Part shown: positions 1 through 11,590 of the stretch, one piece after another | How positions within the stretch are numbered: the first letter of the stretch is position 1 | Layout: each line of letters begins with the position of its first letter | Assembly (NCBI GenBank): GCA_951802425.1 | Contig: OX637800.1 | Location: 310,001-374,000, forward strand | DNA length: 64,000 bases | From: Clavaria fumosa | Taxonomy: Eukaryota > Basidiomycota > Agaricomycetes > Agaricales > Clavariaceae | Direction of reading: 5' to 3' | The notes under the pieces: model-generated | The model's database searches: none | What the model was told of the DNA's origin: nothing | Seen by the model: the letters and a program-made list of their open reading frames with translations, nothing else | Made by a program: the position numbers and the translations under genes

Positions 1-518
1 TTACAAGATCAACTCAAGGTCATGAATGAGGCCTACTCACGCTTCATGGACAGGAAGAGAGAGGTTACACCGGACTGGAAAGAAGGAACAAAGGTGTGGT
101 TAGATTTGCAGAATGTGAAGACGAAAAGACTGATGAAGAAATTGGACTCGAAACGAGCCGGACCTTTCCCCATACTCGCCACACATATTGTCTCCAGTTA
201 CCGAAATCGATGTGAGAAATTCACAATGTTTTCCACATTTCATTACTCGAGAAAGTCTACAACGACGCCTTTCCTCAACGACAACAGCAGCCTCCACCCC
301 CTATCGAAATTGACAGCGAACAACACTATGAAGTTGCCGACATACTGGATTCTCAAAGGAGGGGTAGGAAAGTGCTCTACCTCATATGTTGGGAAGGTTA
401 TGGACCTGAGGACGACACCTGGGAACCCATAGAATCACTTTCCGGCTCGAAGGAACTCCTCAAGGACTTCCATGCAACCTACCTGGAAAAACCTCATGCA
501 ACTCATGCAACTCAATAA
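1..518 (+). pseudogene. Ty3/gypsy pol 3' end: integrase C-terminus and chromodomain
   Basis: This is the last part of a Ty3/gypsy (chromovirus) polyprotein that begins before the window. The first 200 bases encode the integrase C-terminal (GPY/F-like) region, visible as KRAGPFPILATHIVSS. A frame change near 200-235 moves the coding frame. In the new frame the chromodomain is clear, with VADILDSQRRGRKVLYLICW and then GYGPEDDTWEPIESL, and the frame ends at the TAA at 516-518. Chromodomains at this position steer integration toward heterochromatin marks in chromoviruses (family knowledge). The frameshift makes this copy defective. A gene on the opposite strand ends about 100 bp downstream, tail to tail. 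Confidence 0.85.
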
Positions 519-616
519 TTCTCCTCGCCTCTTTTTCATTTTTCCTCACTTTCTCACTTCGGACTTCACAGCAATTTATATACGCAATAAAAATACAACA
601 AGAAAAATTTTATCTA

Positions 617-2638
617 CTAGTCGCGAGCTTTTTCCTTCCCCTTTTGCAACCCTTCTGCTCCTTCCCTGCCTTCCACACTCACAACTTTTTCCTTTTCCTC
701 CTTCTCCTCCTCTCCAACTTCGGGAGCCTTCAATTCCAAGCCCCAATTGTCCACCCTTGGAATGTCTAACAACTCCCTCCTCATGCGATGCTGCTCCTGC
801 TCTGCCCATTGCTCTACCCACAACAGGAGTTCTTTCGGCGACTTCATCAAGAGGTCTTTGTAGGCGAAGAAGACCATCTCGAGGCCTCACGGAGCTCACC
901 GACCATACTCCCACATTGGTCACATAATTCTAGAAACAAACTGTCAACTTATTGTTGAGAATATGAAACTCATGAGTACTTACCTCGCAACTGCCCCCTC
1001 GACATCGACAGCTCCTCCTCCATCTTCCCCACCATCACGATTAATCCTATAAAGACACGGAATTAGCTTATTTCATACCTGCAAAACTTAGACTTACCCT
1101 CCCTCTCCTTCTTCACCTCCTTCAACTCGCAACATGCTTCTCTCAACTTAGTCTCCTGGTCTGAAAAAGGAAAGAAATTAGTTTGCAATGCAGTAAAACC
1201 AGGCTATTACTCACATTCCCACTCCCCATGGAGAGCCTCAAATTCTCTCTCCACTCCCTCAGCCCACGCCGTCAGTTCCGCAACTTCCGCATCCACAATT
1301 TTGGACGCAGGTACCTTCGACAACTTCTCCTGCATTCCTTCTACCTCCTTACCCTTTCCTATAAACTCGCGAGTTCAGTAAAAAATCACTGAACACAAAG
1401 GAAACCCACCTTTTGCACTTCTCCATGCCTCCTCCAACTCGTGTTTTACCACTGCCAGCTCTCCTTCCAACTCCACTTCCCTGTTGGACTTCTCCACCCA
1501 CAATGTCTTCCTCGAGGGCTCCATGACCTGCTGCCTCAACATTGCGAGTTCCCTCTCCATTTCCTCCCTCATCCCAGACTCTTGTGGCAAGCTCACCGCC
1601 TTTGTCCGCACCATCGTCGCAACTTGCTTCAACTCTTTGACTTCCTCCTCCCTCTTCTTCAACCTCCCTTCCAACCAATGCTCCATCGTCGCCCTTGAAG
1701 GATCTTGATTTCCTCCTCACACTCCATCACCTTCCAAAGTAGCCGCCCCTTTTCTCCCAGAGTTGCCAGAATCTTCGCCTTCTCCACACGAACCCTTGCA
1801 ATGTTCGATAGACGCACCGGCACGTCTTCCTCCGTCTCCATTTCCTCCTCTGATGGACTCCCGACTCGCCTCTTCGATGTTGAAGGACCCAGCATAGGCG
1901 ACCGCGACTTCGCCCTCGTTCGTTTCCCACGTCCCGCCCTTGTCGGAGTTTCCGGGACTGGTATCGTGGGGTATTTCGGCCCCCCTCGACTTGCAACCAC
2001 TGGCGTACTTGCTGTCGCCATCACCGATCCTTCCATGCGCCGCAACGCTTCGTCCACCCGCACGTCATTCCACCCAAGCTGAGCCTTGACACGCCATCGA
2101 CGAAAGTCTTGGACCCAGGAGCACTTCCCGTGCTCCTCCGCGCATTGACGACATTTGCTGGCAGCGCTGCGCTCGCACTGCCAGCCCTTTGCGACACAAT
2201 TGTCACAATCCTGTTGTTCAGCAATTAGAAAAAATGAATAGAGCAAGAAACATCATTACACACCTCTCACTCCATCCCGTTCCACTCTTTGTTTTCCTTC
2301 ACTGACCCTATTTTCTTCCAAGCTTTTAGGAAGTCTGCGGGCGACAGGTCAGCCTCACTCACGACATTCTCCATCGCCCTGCTTGAGTCTGCAACATTGC
2401 TCGCAGTCTTGCTCATACTCACGATGTTGCCTCGTGTCTTGTGGCGGCCTGTGACTTTGCAAAGATGCGCACATCGCTCTTGCTCGGCCTTTTGGCAGGC
2501 CAACATCTCAGCCAGCGCCTCTTTGTCACGGCTAGTCTCACCCCTTTCAAACTCCTCATATAAGCACGTTTCGCGCACGACCTCGTTTTGATCATTATCG
2601 GTTTCGAGTTCGTGTTGCTTGACGAAGGTGGAGACCAT
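617..2638 (-). CDS. Antisense Ty3-borne gene, Zn(II)2Cys6-like cluster plus coiled coil, copy 1
   Basis: This multi-exon gene runs against the Ty3 pol and fills the space between the pol stop and the 3' LTR. Exon 1 (ATG at 2638) has no recognised domain. A GTGAAG...AACAG intron of about 85 nt (near 2220-2305) leads to exon 2, which encodes DCDNCVAKGWQC then ERSAASKCRQCAEEHGKCSW. The spacing is C-x2-C-x6-C-x7-C-x2-C-x6-C, the GAL4-type binuclear cluster pattern. A basic stretch (GRGKRTRAKSRSP) that could be a nuclear signal follows, then several Glu/Lys/Arg-rich exons that look coiled-coil (for example LEGELAVVKHELEEAWRSAK near 1410-1470, EKLSKVPASKIVDAEVAEL near 1290-1345). The last exon ends KEKARD at 617. 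The exact number of exons is uncertain. DNA binding is inferred from spacing only. Two related genes sit at the same relative position in other Ty3 elements at 29.1-30.2 and 33.8-35.0 kb. Confidence 0.7.
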
Positions 2639-2741
2639 GGTGGTTTGACTTAGAGAAAAATTTTGGGTGTCGTGACTTGATCAACAAACATCGTGCTGAC
2701 TAATCATCATGTGACCTCCACTCTCGCAGGGCTCGAGGCTT

Positions 2742-2754
2742 GAAGGGGGGGTAA
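2742..2754 (+). other. Polypurine tract of the Ty3 element
   Basis: The run GAAGGGGGGG sits directly before the TGTCAGG that opens the LTR. This is the usual place of the plus-strand primer for reverse transcription in Ty3 elements. It lies about 100 bp upstream (on the minus strand) of the antisense gene start, so the promoter of that gene probably overlaps the PPT and LTR. Confidence 0.75.
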
Positions 2755-3817
2755 TGTCAGGACCCATTCATTTTTCCCATACCCAAACCGACCTTACCAA
2801 CACTTCCAAACCTCCCGACAACCCTCTACAACCTCGCAAGCCCCTCTACACGCTTCCAAAACCCACTCTCCCCTTCCGGAAGCCTCCCCAACCTCTCCCG
2901 CACTCATACGACACTTGCGACCACTATACCATACTCGTGGCACCTCTGGCACTATCACTACCAGTGCCAATACGTTATCAGAATTACGACCATTACCAGT
3001 GTTATCCACATGACTACCCGCCCATAGGTCACCTGCATCACTAGCATCACCTGCGTCACCAGCATCACCTGTGTCACTAGCATCACCCACGTGATCGCTC
3101 TTATGATCTCGCAACCTTAACACTCAAATGTGCCACCAATGGTCAGCTGTATGTACACTTCAAATATGCATCCCTTCTTCTCCTCAGTCATCTATAATTA
3201 TGTTACTTATGATCCGAGAATCCCTCTGTAGTTATAGCGATGTATATACTTATTTAACTAGGTCGTGACCTGTGACAGGTCATCTTCGCAACCTTACCTA
3301 TGCATACCTAACCCCTTGCGACCTTAGTAGATTACGCGCCTAGTCACCTTACCACTAAACATACCCTGTACTACTATAGTCTCATTGCCTGGTGACCTCT
3401 GTACTTTCCCTTTTTTGTTATACTCTCTATATGCACATATATAAGTCTCGCATGTACTTCTCAAACTGTAGACTCGATATTGACACACATATATAAGTCT
3501 TGCATGTACTTCTCAAACTGTAGACTTGATATTGACGCACATTGGTTTAAGCTTGAGGCTAGTACACCCTTTGAGCTTGGAACCACCGTGATTGATAGGT
3601 CTTGTCTCTCTTGGTGACTACAAGATTGCCAAGACACACTCTACTCTATTCTAACTCGCCCTCTGCACTTGTACAACTTGTGCAATCTAAGTATTCTCTC
3701 TTATTTGTCTTGGTACTGATCTTCAAACTCTACAGGTTCTCCCATCAGTTGGCAAAGTTATCACCTTCACCGACACACTTCTCAACACTGTCGCGACTAC
3801 CCGCGACTCTTCTAACA
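2755..3817 (+). repeat. 3' LTR of Ty3 element (LTR family A)
   Basis: The LTR starts TGTCAGGACCCATTC right after the polypurine tract. A second diverged copy of the same sequence lies at 32588-33427, and the match runs from the first base to about position 3608 here. The 3' end is not fixed by the second copy. I place it at TAACA (3817) because related LTRs in this window end in TAACA; it could extend further. A TATA-like stretch and an internal 52-bp duplication lie near the 3' half. Confidence 0.6.
3434..3537 (+). repeat. 52-bp direct duplication inside LTR A
   Basis: Two tandem copies of a 52-bp unit beginning CACATATATAAGTC lie next to each other. The second LTR of this family (33300-33350) has only one unit, so this is a duplication private to this copy. 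The unit contains ATATATAA, so the LTR carries two TATA-like boxes. Confidence 0.8.
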
Positions 3818-3970
3818 TAATCTATTTCTTTCACCTCGTCTTTTTCCTCTTCTACGCTTCATTGGTCGACTTCGCGACCTTCTCAGCATTACGTGTTTCT
3901 CCCATCTTGTCAATTTCTTTCCTTACGCTTCTGACGTCTCCCGCCTTACTACTTGTCTGTTTCCATTCCC

Positions 3971-4771
3971 ATGTCATCCCGGACATTTCCACAACCTTCT
4001 GGGACCAAGCATTTTCGACTGTGCTTGACAGTTGATTGGTCTTAGCGAGTTTCCAGGACTGGTCACCAACAAGTCAATCTCCAGCATTACTATCGAGACG
4101 GGACAGGCCCTAACAACGTGCAGGCCATCAAAGGGAGAGCCCTCCCTGTATGACATTCCAGGCACTGGAACACAAAGATAACGCCAACCGTCGTGCAGAC
4201 AATTGAGGTGTTTGTAGACGCCGGAGTCTCTGTTGGGGAAATGGAGCTCTGGGACGAGTTTGTACTCGCATGGGCATGCGAGTATGTGCGAAAGGGGAAT
4301 GTCCCCTTGGACGATGATATCCAGCTAGCGCTGGGTGAATGGGAGAAGCCTCCTGTACCTCCCCAGACATATGCACTGCTAGAGTGCATAGGGCGTGGGG
4401 CATGTCCATGCCGTCTTCAGTTAAATGAGAAGACGGGAGACGAACGGAGGGGCGATGTGCCCCTGGAAGAAGGTGGAAGTACGTCCACCATTAGAAACCC
4501 ACTAGGGCTACCTATTGGGGGTTTAACAATATCCCAGACAGAGGGTGCGGGGCCCTCTCAAAAACAAGAGAAAGCGGCTAAGTCATCAGCCGCTAAGGCT
4601 GCGAAGAGGCCTGTTGTGTCGTCACCTGACTGGAGCACAACAAGGGCGAGCCACCATGAGACTACGAGCAGGGCTCGGACTAAGTGTCCGAGCTCTTTAA
4701 AAAATATGCCTACCCTGCAAGACGAGACAGCGGCACTTGGGGCACCCCCCACCGGGGTGTGCCGCTCGTGA
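3971..4771 (+). pseudogene. Unrecognised ORF with two internal stops
   Basis: One frame reads from an ATG at 3971 through two stops (TAG near 4040, TGA at 4151) and then stays open from about 4154 to 4771. The open part gives about 205 residues: an acidic, Trp-containing segment (GEMELWDEFVLAWACEYVRK) followed by a low-complexity Ser/Ala/Lys/Thr-rich tail. I do not recognise the family. It lies between an LTR and a decayed Ty3 pol and may be a gag-like or host fragment. The longest track start is a GTG, so no reliable start codon can be given. Confidence 0.3.
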
Positions 4772-5148
4772 CACGCTGTCCAACTGTCACGCAGACCACC
4801 GGGTAGGACCTGTCAGCACCAGGCGAAGGCCCCAGGAGGGGATCGCACCCGGTGACATGGCGGTAACCCTGCCCAAGGGGATGCGCCCCTTGTAACATTA
4901 TCACAATCCTGCTTGTCATCCTGTGCTGCCCACGCATTGCCTCTGGTTGGGGCCTCTCTGGAGGGGGAGGGTGTAAGGCTATAGGCCTTTTCTATTCTTT
5001 TATTAAATAATCTACATACCATAATAGTCTACTAGCATAGCCGCTTAGGCTATGCTTACATCAGCGGCCCCTAGAGGGCCGCTCGCCTATATATACTGTG
5101 TCGCGACTGTACAGAGAGGGTAGATCCCTCTATATAGAACTACTACAC
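4772..5148. other. Non-coding stretch, possible LTR fragment
   Basis: No gene was seen. The segment from TGTCACGCAGACC (4787) to AGAACTACTACA (5148) begins TG and ends CA, contains TATATATA near 5090 and short inverted repeats (AGCCGCTTAGGCT; AGCGGCCCCTAGAGGGCCGCT), and abuts a truncated integrase. This suggests an LTR about 362 bp long, but no second copy is present to confirm it. Confidence 0.25.
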
Positions 5149-7444
5149 TCAATATACCATTGAGTCCAGTTCTTTTGAGGGATAGAAAGTATTACATGGA
5201 CCGACCAGTGGGCATGTTTGATGACGCCGTTAGCATGGGAATAATATCCAGAGATACAGATGTGACAGATTCTGTACCGTTTCTTGAGGAAATCGAGGGC
5301 CTTGATGAATGGGGTACCATTATCCATAATGATCTCTTCTACTGCTCCCCATCAGCACAGTATATCTTCAAATATAAAGGTTCCAAGAAGTTGGGCGGTC
5401 TCATTTTGTAGCAGTCTCGCTTCCAGATATGCAGATAATGAGCATCAGGCGTGGACAAGAAGTCGGAAACTGTGAGCTCTGGGTAGGAACATGGTATCTA
5501 TGTGCACTTGATGGAAAAGACTGGCTGGTGTGGTGACCATCAGGGGAATAAACATCTTCCAGATTTGTTGGGTCTGACACTGGTGACAAGTTCGGACAAA
5601 CCACTTTATGTCTTGATCCAACACCGGCCACCAGAACCGATTTAAAATATGTGTCCAGATCATGTAAACGCCTTTGTGGCCAAGTGAATTGTGTGCCTCT
5701 GAATAATTGCAAGCCGCTTGTGGTCTGGAGGTACTACCTGGTGGCATCTGTTAGGTCGGCGATGCCACAGCTTGTCATCAAGGATGAAGAACCCAGATGC
5801 AGAGTGGACTAATCGTCGGAACTGGTTTGCATCGATGCCGGATGGACGGATCAGGTTTCGAAGGAAAGATTCAATTTGCGGATCTGTTCTTCTCTTTTCT
5901 TTGCTGCATCTGATCAGGGGTATAAAGATGGTGGAGGATTCATTGGGGGCTGGTGAATCATCGGATGGTACTGTCGAATTGAGTAGCATCAATCCTGTGT
6001 GAAGTTGGAAGCCAGTATGAGTGATGTCAGGGAGCTGCGCCTCGGATCAGTAGGAAGATTCGGGTGCTCGATTCATGCATTCAATGGCAAACACATAGCT
6101 CCGATTGATCCATTCTTTGTGATCTTCGGACTCGGTGTCATCTTCACCATCAGCAGCATGTTGGTGTGATAATCCATCAGCTCCAGTATGCTTATCTGCT
6201 GGGATGTGAACAAGGTCAAAATCAAAAAGTAGTATACTGGCAATCCATCAATTCATGGCAGCATTTGGTTGAATGTCTGGATTGTTTAGCATGCCCTTAA
6301 TGAATCTAGCATCCATTTCGACAGTGAATTTTAGAAGGCTGATAAGGTAAATCCGGTATGACCAGAGGGTGTGGAACAGTCCATATAACTTGATTTTTGC
6401 CTGAGAGTATTGGGCCTCGCATTTGTTCCAGGTAATCGAACTGAACCTAGATGGGTACCGGATTCCATCTTCTCTGATTTGAAATAGCACAAAGCCGACC
6501 GCAATGTTGGACAAGTCAACCACCATAATCATGGGCCATCCAGAGCAGTAGTCAATCGGTCGAATGGCAGATGAGTTGACTATTGTGTCTTTAAGTTGGT
6601 CCATCGAATTTTGTTCTTCTTCCTCGAACCTGAATCGAACGTCCTTACGAGTTAGGCTGACAAGTGGTTGGGCAGGTACGGCATAGTTTTTAATGAATAT
6701 CCGGAGCAGTCTGCAGATGCCTAAAAATGATTGGACATCTGTGAGTGTTTTGCACAGAGGCCAGTCTCAGATCCGTTGAACATTGGAAGCATCTGGAACT
6801 CGCCCTTCATATGTGCACATGTGTCCAGTAATGATTGTTTTGGGGGTGCAGATTGTTGTTTTCTTGCCATTGAAGGTTCCTCCAACTTTTTTGACTTGAT
6901 GGAGCACCTGGTTGATGTTATTCAAATGCTCCCAGACGAACCACTGTATTTGCGGATTCTCCAGGATCGTCTCGTAAGTGCCGTCCAGAAGCTTGTATCG
7001 GGTTTCCGGGCCCTTAATCGCTACATTGTCTACAAATGGGATGGTTACATGCGGAATTTAGTCTTGCAGGATATGCATGACATCCCCATGCATAATTGGT
7101 GTCACATTGGTATATCCCATCAGGATGCAAGTGAGCTGTTTCGCTCTGAGAGGGGTTTGAAATGTGGTAAGGTCTTGGCTTCGCTTGTCGAGAGACTGCT
7201 GATCAAAGGAAATGAATAAATTGAGTGATCCATAGCATCTGCATCCAGTGAATGACTCTGCAAAAACCTCCATTATGGGGGGAACCACGGAATCGCTGAT
7301 AGTGACTTTGTTCAATGGCTGGAGGTTGTGTACGAGTCGGAGGGACTTCCCGTCTTTCTTTAATATGCAAAACCACTGCCCCCCCCTCCTGGTCATAAGG
7401 AAACCTAAGGCCGCGGCGAGAGGGCTGGGCATGACATTTGACAA
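5130..7444 (-). pseudogene. Decayed Ty3/gypsy pol (RT, RNase H, integrase)
   Basis: Read on the minus strand, the pieces come in Ty3 order. The RT start (7444-7060) shows WFCILKKDGKSLRLVHNLQP and DLTTFQTPLRAKQLTCILMG. The RT/RNase H region (6604-6250) shows RPIDYCSGWPMIMVVD and MLNNPDIQPNAAMN. The HHCC zinc domain (5690-5560) shows AHNSLGHKG and CHQCQTQQ, and the integrase core (5327-5130) shows DNGTPFIKALDF. Many stops and frameshifts separate them, and the central RT with its catalytic loop (about 6600-7060) is not readable. The integrase breaks off at about 5130. The upstream end coincides with the start of the DIRS element, which may have inserted here. Confidence 0.8.
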
Positions 7445-7467
7445 AGAACAAAGCAGAGAAGGATCAA

Positions 7468-8841
7468 CTACAACGAGGCAGCCAAGCGTGAAATTGAGCG
7501 GCGCAGAGTGGAGACGGGGTCATTGTTACTGTCCAAGGCATCCCCAATGAACAACGGGAGGATTTGCTCTACCTTTCGCCAGTAAAGCAGGAAAGCTGCG
7601 GATGACCACCTCCCTTGTTTCATCACCACCCAGGGGTCGACGCCTGAGAGAAGCAAGTGCGTGGTCCCGCCAATGTGAAAACTATGTCCCCCCAGGGGTG
7701 CGAGTCCCTTTGCAGTCCAAATGCCATTGCACCGTGCCATGACATCGTCATGGGATAGAACGGAATAACCAGAAGAGGAGTCAAAGGCGAATAAGGGAGC
7801 TGTAGGTGGTGGCGAAATACTGACTGCCAAATGGTGTCAGAGGGCTGCTACGGAGTCCAGATCGTCAAAGGACTGTGTCGAGACGATCCAATCACCCTTA
7901 CGGCGTTGGGTTTTAGACCACGGGATCTTGAATTGGAGGTAGGAGTGGCCATTGCCAGCAGACCCCCGAACAACCGGGCATCCACGGGTGACATGTCGGG
8001 CGGGATCAAAGGAAGCCTTTGAGGGTGGGACAAGTTCTCCCAGGCGGCAACAGTCCCTCCATGCAGTGCAGGCAACAGCCCAGATAGCAGCATCCCAGGT
8101 GTTTGAGAGGACAAGGCCAGATTTGAGGGTACGGAGTAGGAGTAAGGTGACGGGAGGGCGAGGAGGGCGGGAAGATGAGATCGGGGCAAGCGCAGAGGCG
8201 CCAGTACGGGTCCGCCGAAGGACTTGGCCACCAGCCCAGGCCGCGTTGTTAAAAGCGTGCCACAATTGGAGACCTGAAAGCCAAGAGGCAATAGTGCCGC
8301 CTGATACACGGCCAGCACCCTCTTCTGCAACGAATAAGGCAAGGAGGAGCTCACTCGCCGGCATCCTCAAGGTCTCTGAGATGTTGTGGCGATCGCAAAA
8401 CTGTGTGAAACGAAGAAGGCCCGCGCCATAGTTGTGGCGAGTTGAGGGCTCCACAGAAGTCGCCAGCACTTCAAGCCAGCGATCAACAGTGGCATTCAGA
8501 ACGAAGGAGGAAAGGTAGTTGATGGCGAAGGTCCCATAGGGAGTGCGCCACAACCGAAGGCGATCCTGCGCAGGAACAAGAGGGCGAAGGGGGGAAGGGC
8601 GAAGCTGGCTAGGAGCCCGGGGGTTGATGGTTCGACCCTGCCGTGGCGAAGGGGACGGGCCTGTCCCCTTCACAGGGTTGGACCTGCCAGAAGGATCTGG
8701 CATCTGCAAGGTGAGCCTATACATGGAGAAGGAAGGGCTGCAGCTCTGCCGGGAGCTGGAATGTGATGTCCAGGCGGAGGTCAACAGGCCCCAGGATGCC
8801 ACGAGAAACTGGGTCAGCCAGGTTGCCCTCCGAGGGAACAA
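7468..8841 (-). pseudogene. DIRS tyrosine recombinase, broken
   Basis: This frame encodes the integration enzyme. The N-terminal SAM-like domain is visible in VDRWLEVLATSV and TRHNYGAGLLRF (8490-8390). The catalytic box I region is WRDCCRLGELVPPSK (near 8030), and the C-terminal box II/III is GHSFHIGGTTHLLLSGVDP and GRWSSAAFLLYW (7700-7570). Two lesions are clear. A TGA at 7837-7839 splits the frame, probably a CGA-to-TGA change. The box II HxxR reads HSFH, so the catalytic arginine is lost, consistent with a CGC-to-CAC change. The N-terminal end overlaps the RNase H frame (8717-8841), so this ORF is probably reached by splicing or frameshifting; the true start is unknown. Confidence 0.8.
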
Positions 8842-9898
8842 AAATGGGACGTAAGGTCAGGTTGGAGGAGGCCAGGTAGGTGGAAACACGGCGGATGCAG
8901 GAATTACGTTGAACATTGCGGGAGCGCCTGCCCTGCAACGCGCCAATGACACCGGTGTTGTCCCCACGGACGATGACCTGCCTGTCAGCAATGTCCTGGG
9001 AGACGACCCAGAGTACCGCAAGTTCAGCCGCTATAAACTCAGCCCAACCAATGTCACGGCCTTCAGCCCTCCAATCAGACTTCCAGCACCACGCAGCCCA
9101 GCTGTCTCGAACAGTAAGCCCAAGGCCCCAAGAGGTGGAGGCATCAACATAAATGCCAGGGTCATACGGCAACCGGGGGCTGAGGGAGTGATACACACCC
9201 GGCTCATCCAGCATGATGGACCACCATGACAAATCAGCCATGACCGTGTGGGGGATGTGATGAGCAGCCCATTTGTTGGGAAAGTGACTGAGGAAAGAGG
9301 CAAGGGAAGGGAGGTACGACTGCCCAGAATGGTAAACAAAACAAAGATGTTGAAGGGTGCCATGAAGTGATGCGACATCATGGGCATGGGCCCTGCCGGG
9401 GGCATTCTGAACAAAATGGAGGACCTTCATCCGGTACTTCCTGCGCTTGTGGTCAGAGATAGTAACTCTCTTAAGGGGGAGGTCCCAAACAAATCCTCCA
9501 TATTCTGTGGTGAAAGCAAAGTCATGCCCTTTCTTCTCAACATTGTGCCAACGTATACCGAGGGGATCTGTGATTGAGAAAAGGGAGGGCAGGTCGAGAT
9601 CATAGGTAAAGGAATCCTCGAAGGGCTGAGAGGGAAAACGAAAAACATTGAAGTCATCTACCCACTTCACAACATTGAGGATCCCATGGTAATGGAGAAT
9701 ATCTACCAGGGCATCTGCCAGGTGCCCCTGGATATTCCCGGAGGTGGTGAGGCCAAATGGGGCACAGTGGTCAGGGAAAATCTTTCCTTCCCATTGGATA
9801 GGGATATAACACTTGTGACAGGGAATAATGGCAGAGCACCAGTAGGCTGCCACCATGTCCAAGCCTGCCGCCTGGGCACCAGGCGGAGCAGAGGCCAC

Positions 9899-10100
9899 CT
9901 AGAGGAGGGGGGGGGGGGGGGGTTAATACATGCAAGATGCCAGGAGCCACCCAGGGGGCCAAGTCCCCCTTACACCCTAGACCATCTGCACAATGCAGGA
10001 ATGCACAGGCATGAACAGATGGGCCACTCGAAGAGGGACTGCCCACCTCACATGACAGCACAAGAGGAGCACAGATAAAGGAAGGAAAGGAAAAACTCAC
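9899..10100 (-). other. Intron in the DIRS RT gene
   Basis: On the minus strand the donor is GTGAGT at 10100 and the acceptor is CTCTAG at 9900-9899. Joining the flanks gives ADI then VASAPPGAQAAG and continues the RT fold without a break. At 202 nt it is longer than the usual 50-60 nt introns of the region. A run of 15 or so G (plus strand, 9906-9921) near the acceptor may have expanded it. Confidence 0.65.
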
Positions 10101-10659
10101 AATGTCAGCCATCATAGCACAAGTATACCAAGAGATGGGGTTATCAGCCGCATCCAGCCAGGCATTCGTAGATGAACCCAAATGATCCTCCACTGACAGG
10201 TTCCGGATCATCCTCCAGGTGCCTGACCCAGGCTCTTTCTCAACCAAGCCAAACGGGGCCATACGAAAATGGCCCCCAAAGAAAACGAAGGCCTCCTCTA
10301 CAGAGTAAGGACCAGACATGTGTCCAGCAGCACATTCTTCCCTACTGAAATTTGCAATGACAAGGGGCTGTTTCTGTGCAGAGGGCATGTTTTCAGGAAT
10401 GAAAGTATAAGTAAGAAAGGGAGGATTGCCAATGGGAGAGCCGAAGGTAATGTCATGTAGCACCAGATTCAAGCACTTTAATGCAACATTCTATTGCAAT
10501 TACCATAAGTGTGTGATGCAACCTCAATGGCAAGTTGCCATCCCTGCCATGTTGCACCAATGCCATCTCCTCATCTCCCACCACATTGCATCACCCTCTC
10601 ATCCCCTGCCGCATTGCATCATCCCTCATCCCCTGCCGTGTTGCACCACTGCCATCTCC

Positions 10660-10745
10660 TGGTCCCTACCTTTTCATGTAATGCATCCCTGCCTTCATGT
10701 AATGCATCCTTACCTTTTCATGTAATGCATCCTTGCCTTCACATA
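10660..10745 (+). repeat. Short tandem repeat, left half
   Basis: Repeats of a roughly 20-bp unit of the form CTTCATGTAATGCATCCCTGC lie here and again at 11486-11590. The two blocks are one array split by the MITE at 10746-11485. Confidence 0.75.
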
Positions 10746-11485
10746 TAGGGACACTGTGGTCGGGTTAAGTCTGGTTCAGGCCAATTTTTCCCAAACCAAG
10801 AACTGGACTTTGGGTCCAGTTCTCATATTATAGTGAACCTTGAACCAGACCTTATTGGAACTGGACTTGGGTCCGTTGTCTAAAGGTGAACTCTGAACTG
10901 AACCTATAACTGCAGTAGACTACAAAATTTCTAGTACTGTACCCTCCGAAGTACCCTCCTCACCCCCTGGGGCATTCATAAGTGTCTGATAATATTTAAC
11001 ATTTAGTTTATTTCTACTTATTCTGCATTTCAAGTCCCGAGGTTGGGGGGAACCTGGGCAGGTCATTGTTGAAGCTGCAGTATTTATGTGTCAGGCTTTG
11101 TGGCTGTGCAAACGCGTGACATAGTAACGTTGATTTGTTACCATGTCACGCGTTTGCACAGCCACAAAGCCTGACACATAAATACTGCAGCTTCAACAAT
11201 GACCTGCCTGGGTTCCCCCCCAACCTCAGGACTTGAAATGCAGAATAAGTAGAATTATAATAGAAATAAACTAAATGTTAAATATTGATAATAACCTAAG
11301 ATGCAAGAGGTTTGGACCAGTTTGAACCTGTCCAAACCAGTTCTGCAAATCTAGCATATTGAAGAACCTTGAACCAGACCTCCAGTTCAGTTCAGGACAA
11401 CTCTCGAACTTTGAACTGAACCATGGTCTGGTTCAACCAGGTTCAGGTTTGAACTTTGGTTTGAGGCTGGACTGCGGCAACCCTA
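10746..11485. mobile_element. hAT-like MITE nested in the tandem array
   Basis: The ends begin TAGGGACACTGTGGTCGGG on the left and, read in reverse on the right, TAGGGTTGCCGCAGTCCAG. TTCACATA (10738-10745) and TTCATGTA (11486-11493) flank it. They match at six of eight positions, and the second is the array consensus, so this fits an 8-bp TSD with two later changes. The interior is rich in GGTTCAGG/GAACTGGAC motifs, like the MITE at 59474-59766, and holds a long palindrome. No coding sequence. Confidence 0.55.
10987..11293. repeat. Near-perfect palindrome of about 300 bp
   Basis: The left arm (10987-11128) and right arm (11137-11293) are reverse complements with few differences: a small insertion in the right arm near 11252-11262 and a few single changes. 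The loop is about 8 nt (11129-11136). The arms include GCTTTGTGGCTGTGCAAACG and its complement. Confidence 0.9.
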
Positions 11486-11590
11486 TTCATGTAATGCATC
11501 CCTGCCTTCATGTAATTAATGCATCCCTACCTTTTCATGTAATGCATCCCTGCCTTCATGTAATGCATCCCTGCCTTCATGTAATGCATT
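11486..11590 (+). repeat. Short tandem repeat, right half
   Basis: This block has the same TTCATGTAATGCATCC units as 10660-10745; together they are one array interrupted by the MITE. Confidence 0.75.

Noticed and set aside
5038..5160. Confirmed LTR next to the decayed Ty3 integrase
   Set aside because: TG..CA ends can be proposed, but no second copy, PPT or TSD supports it.
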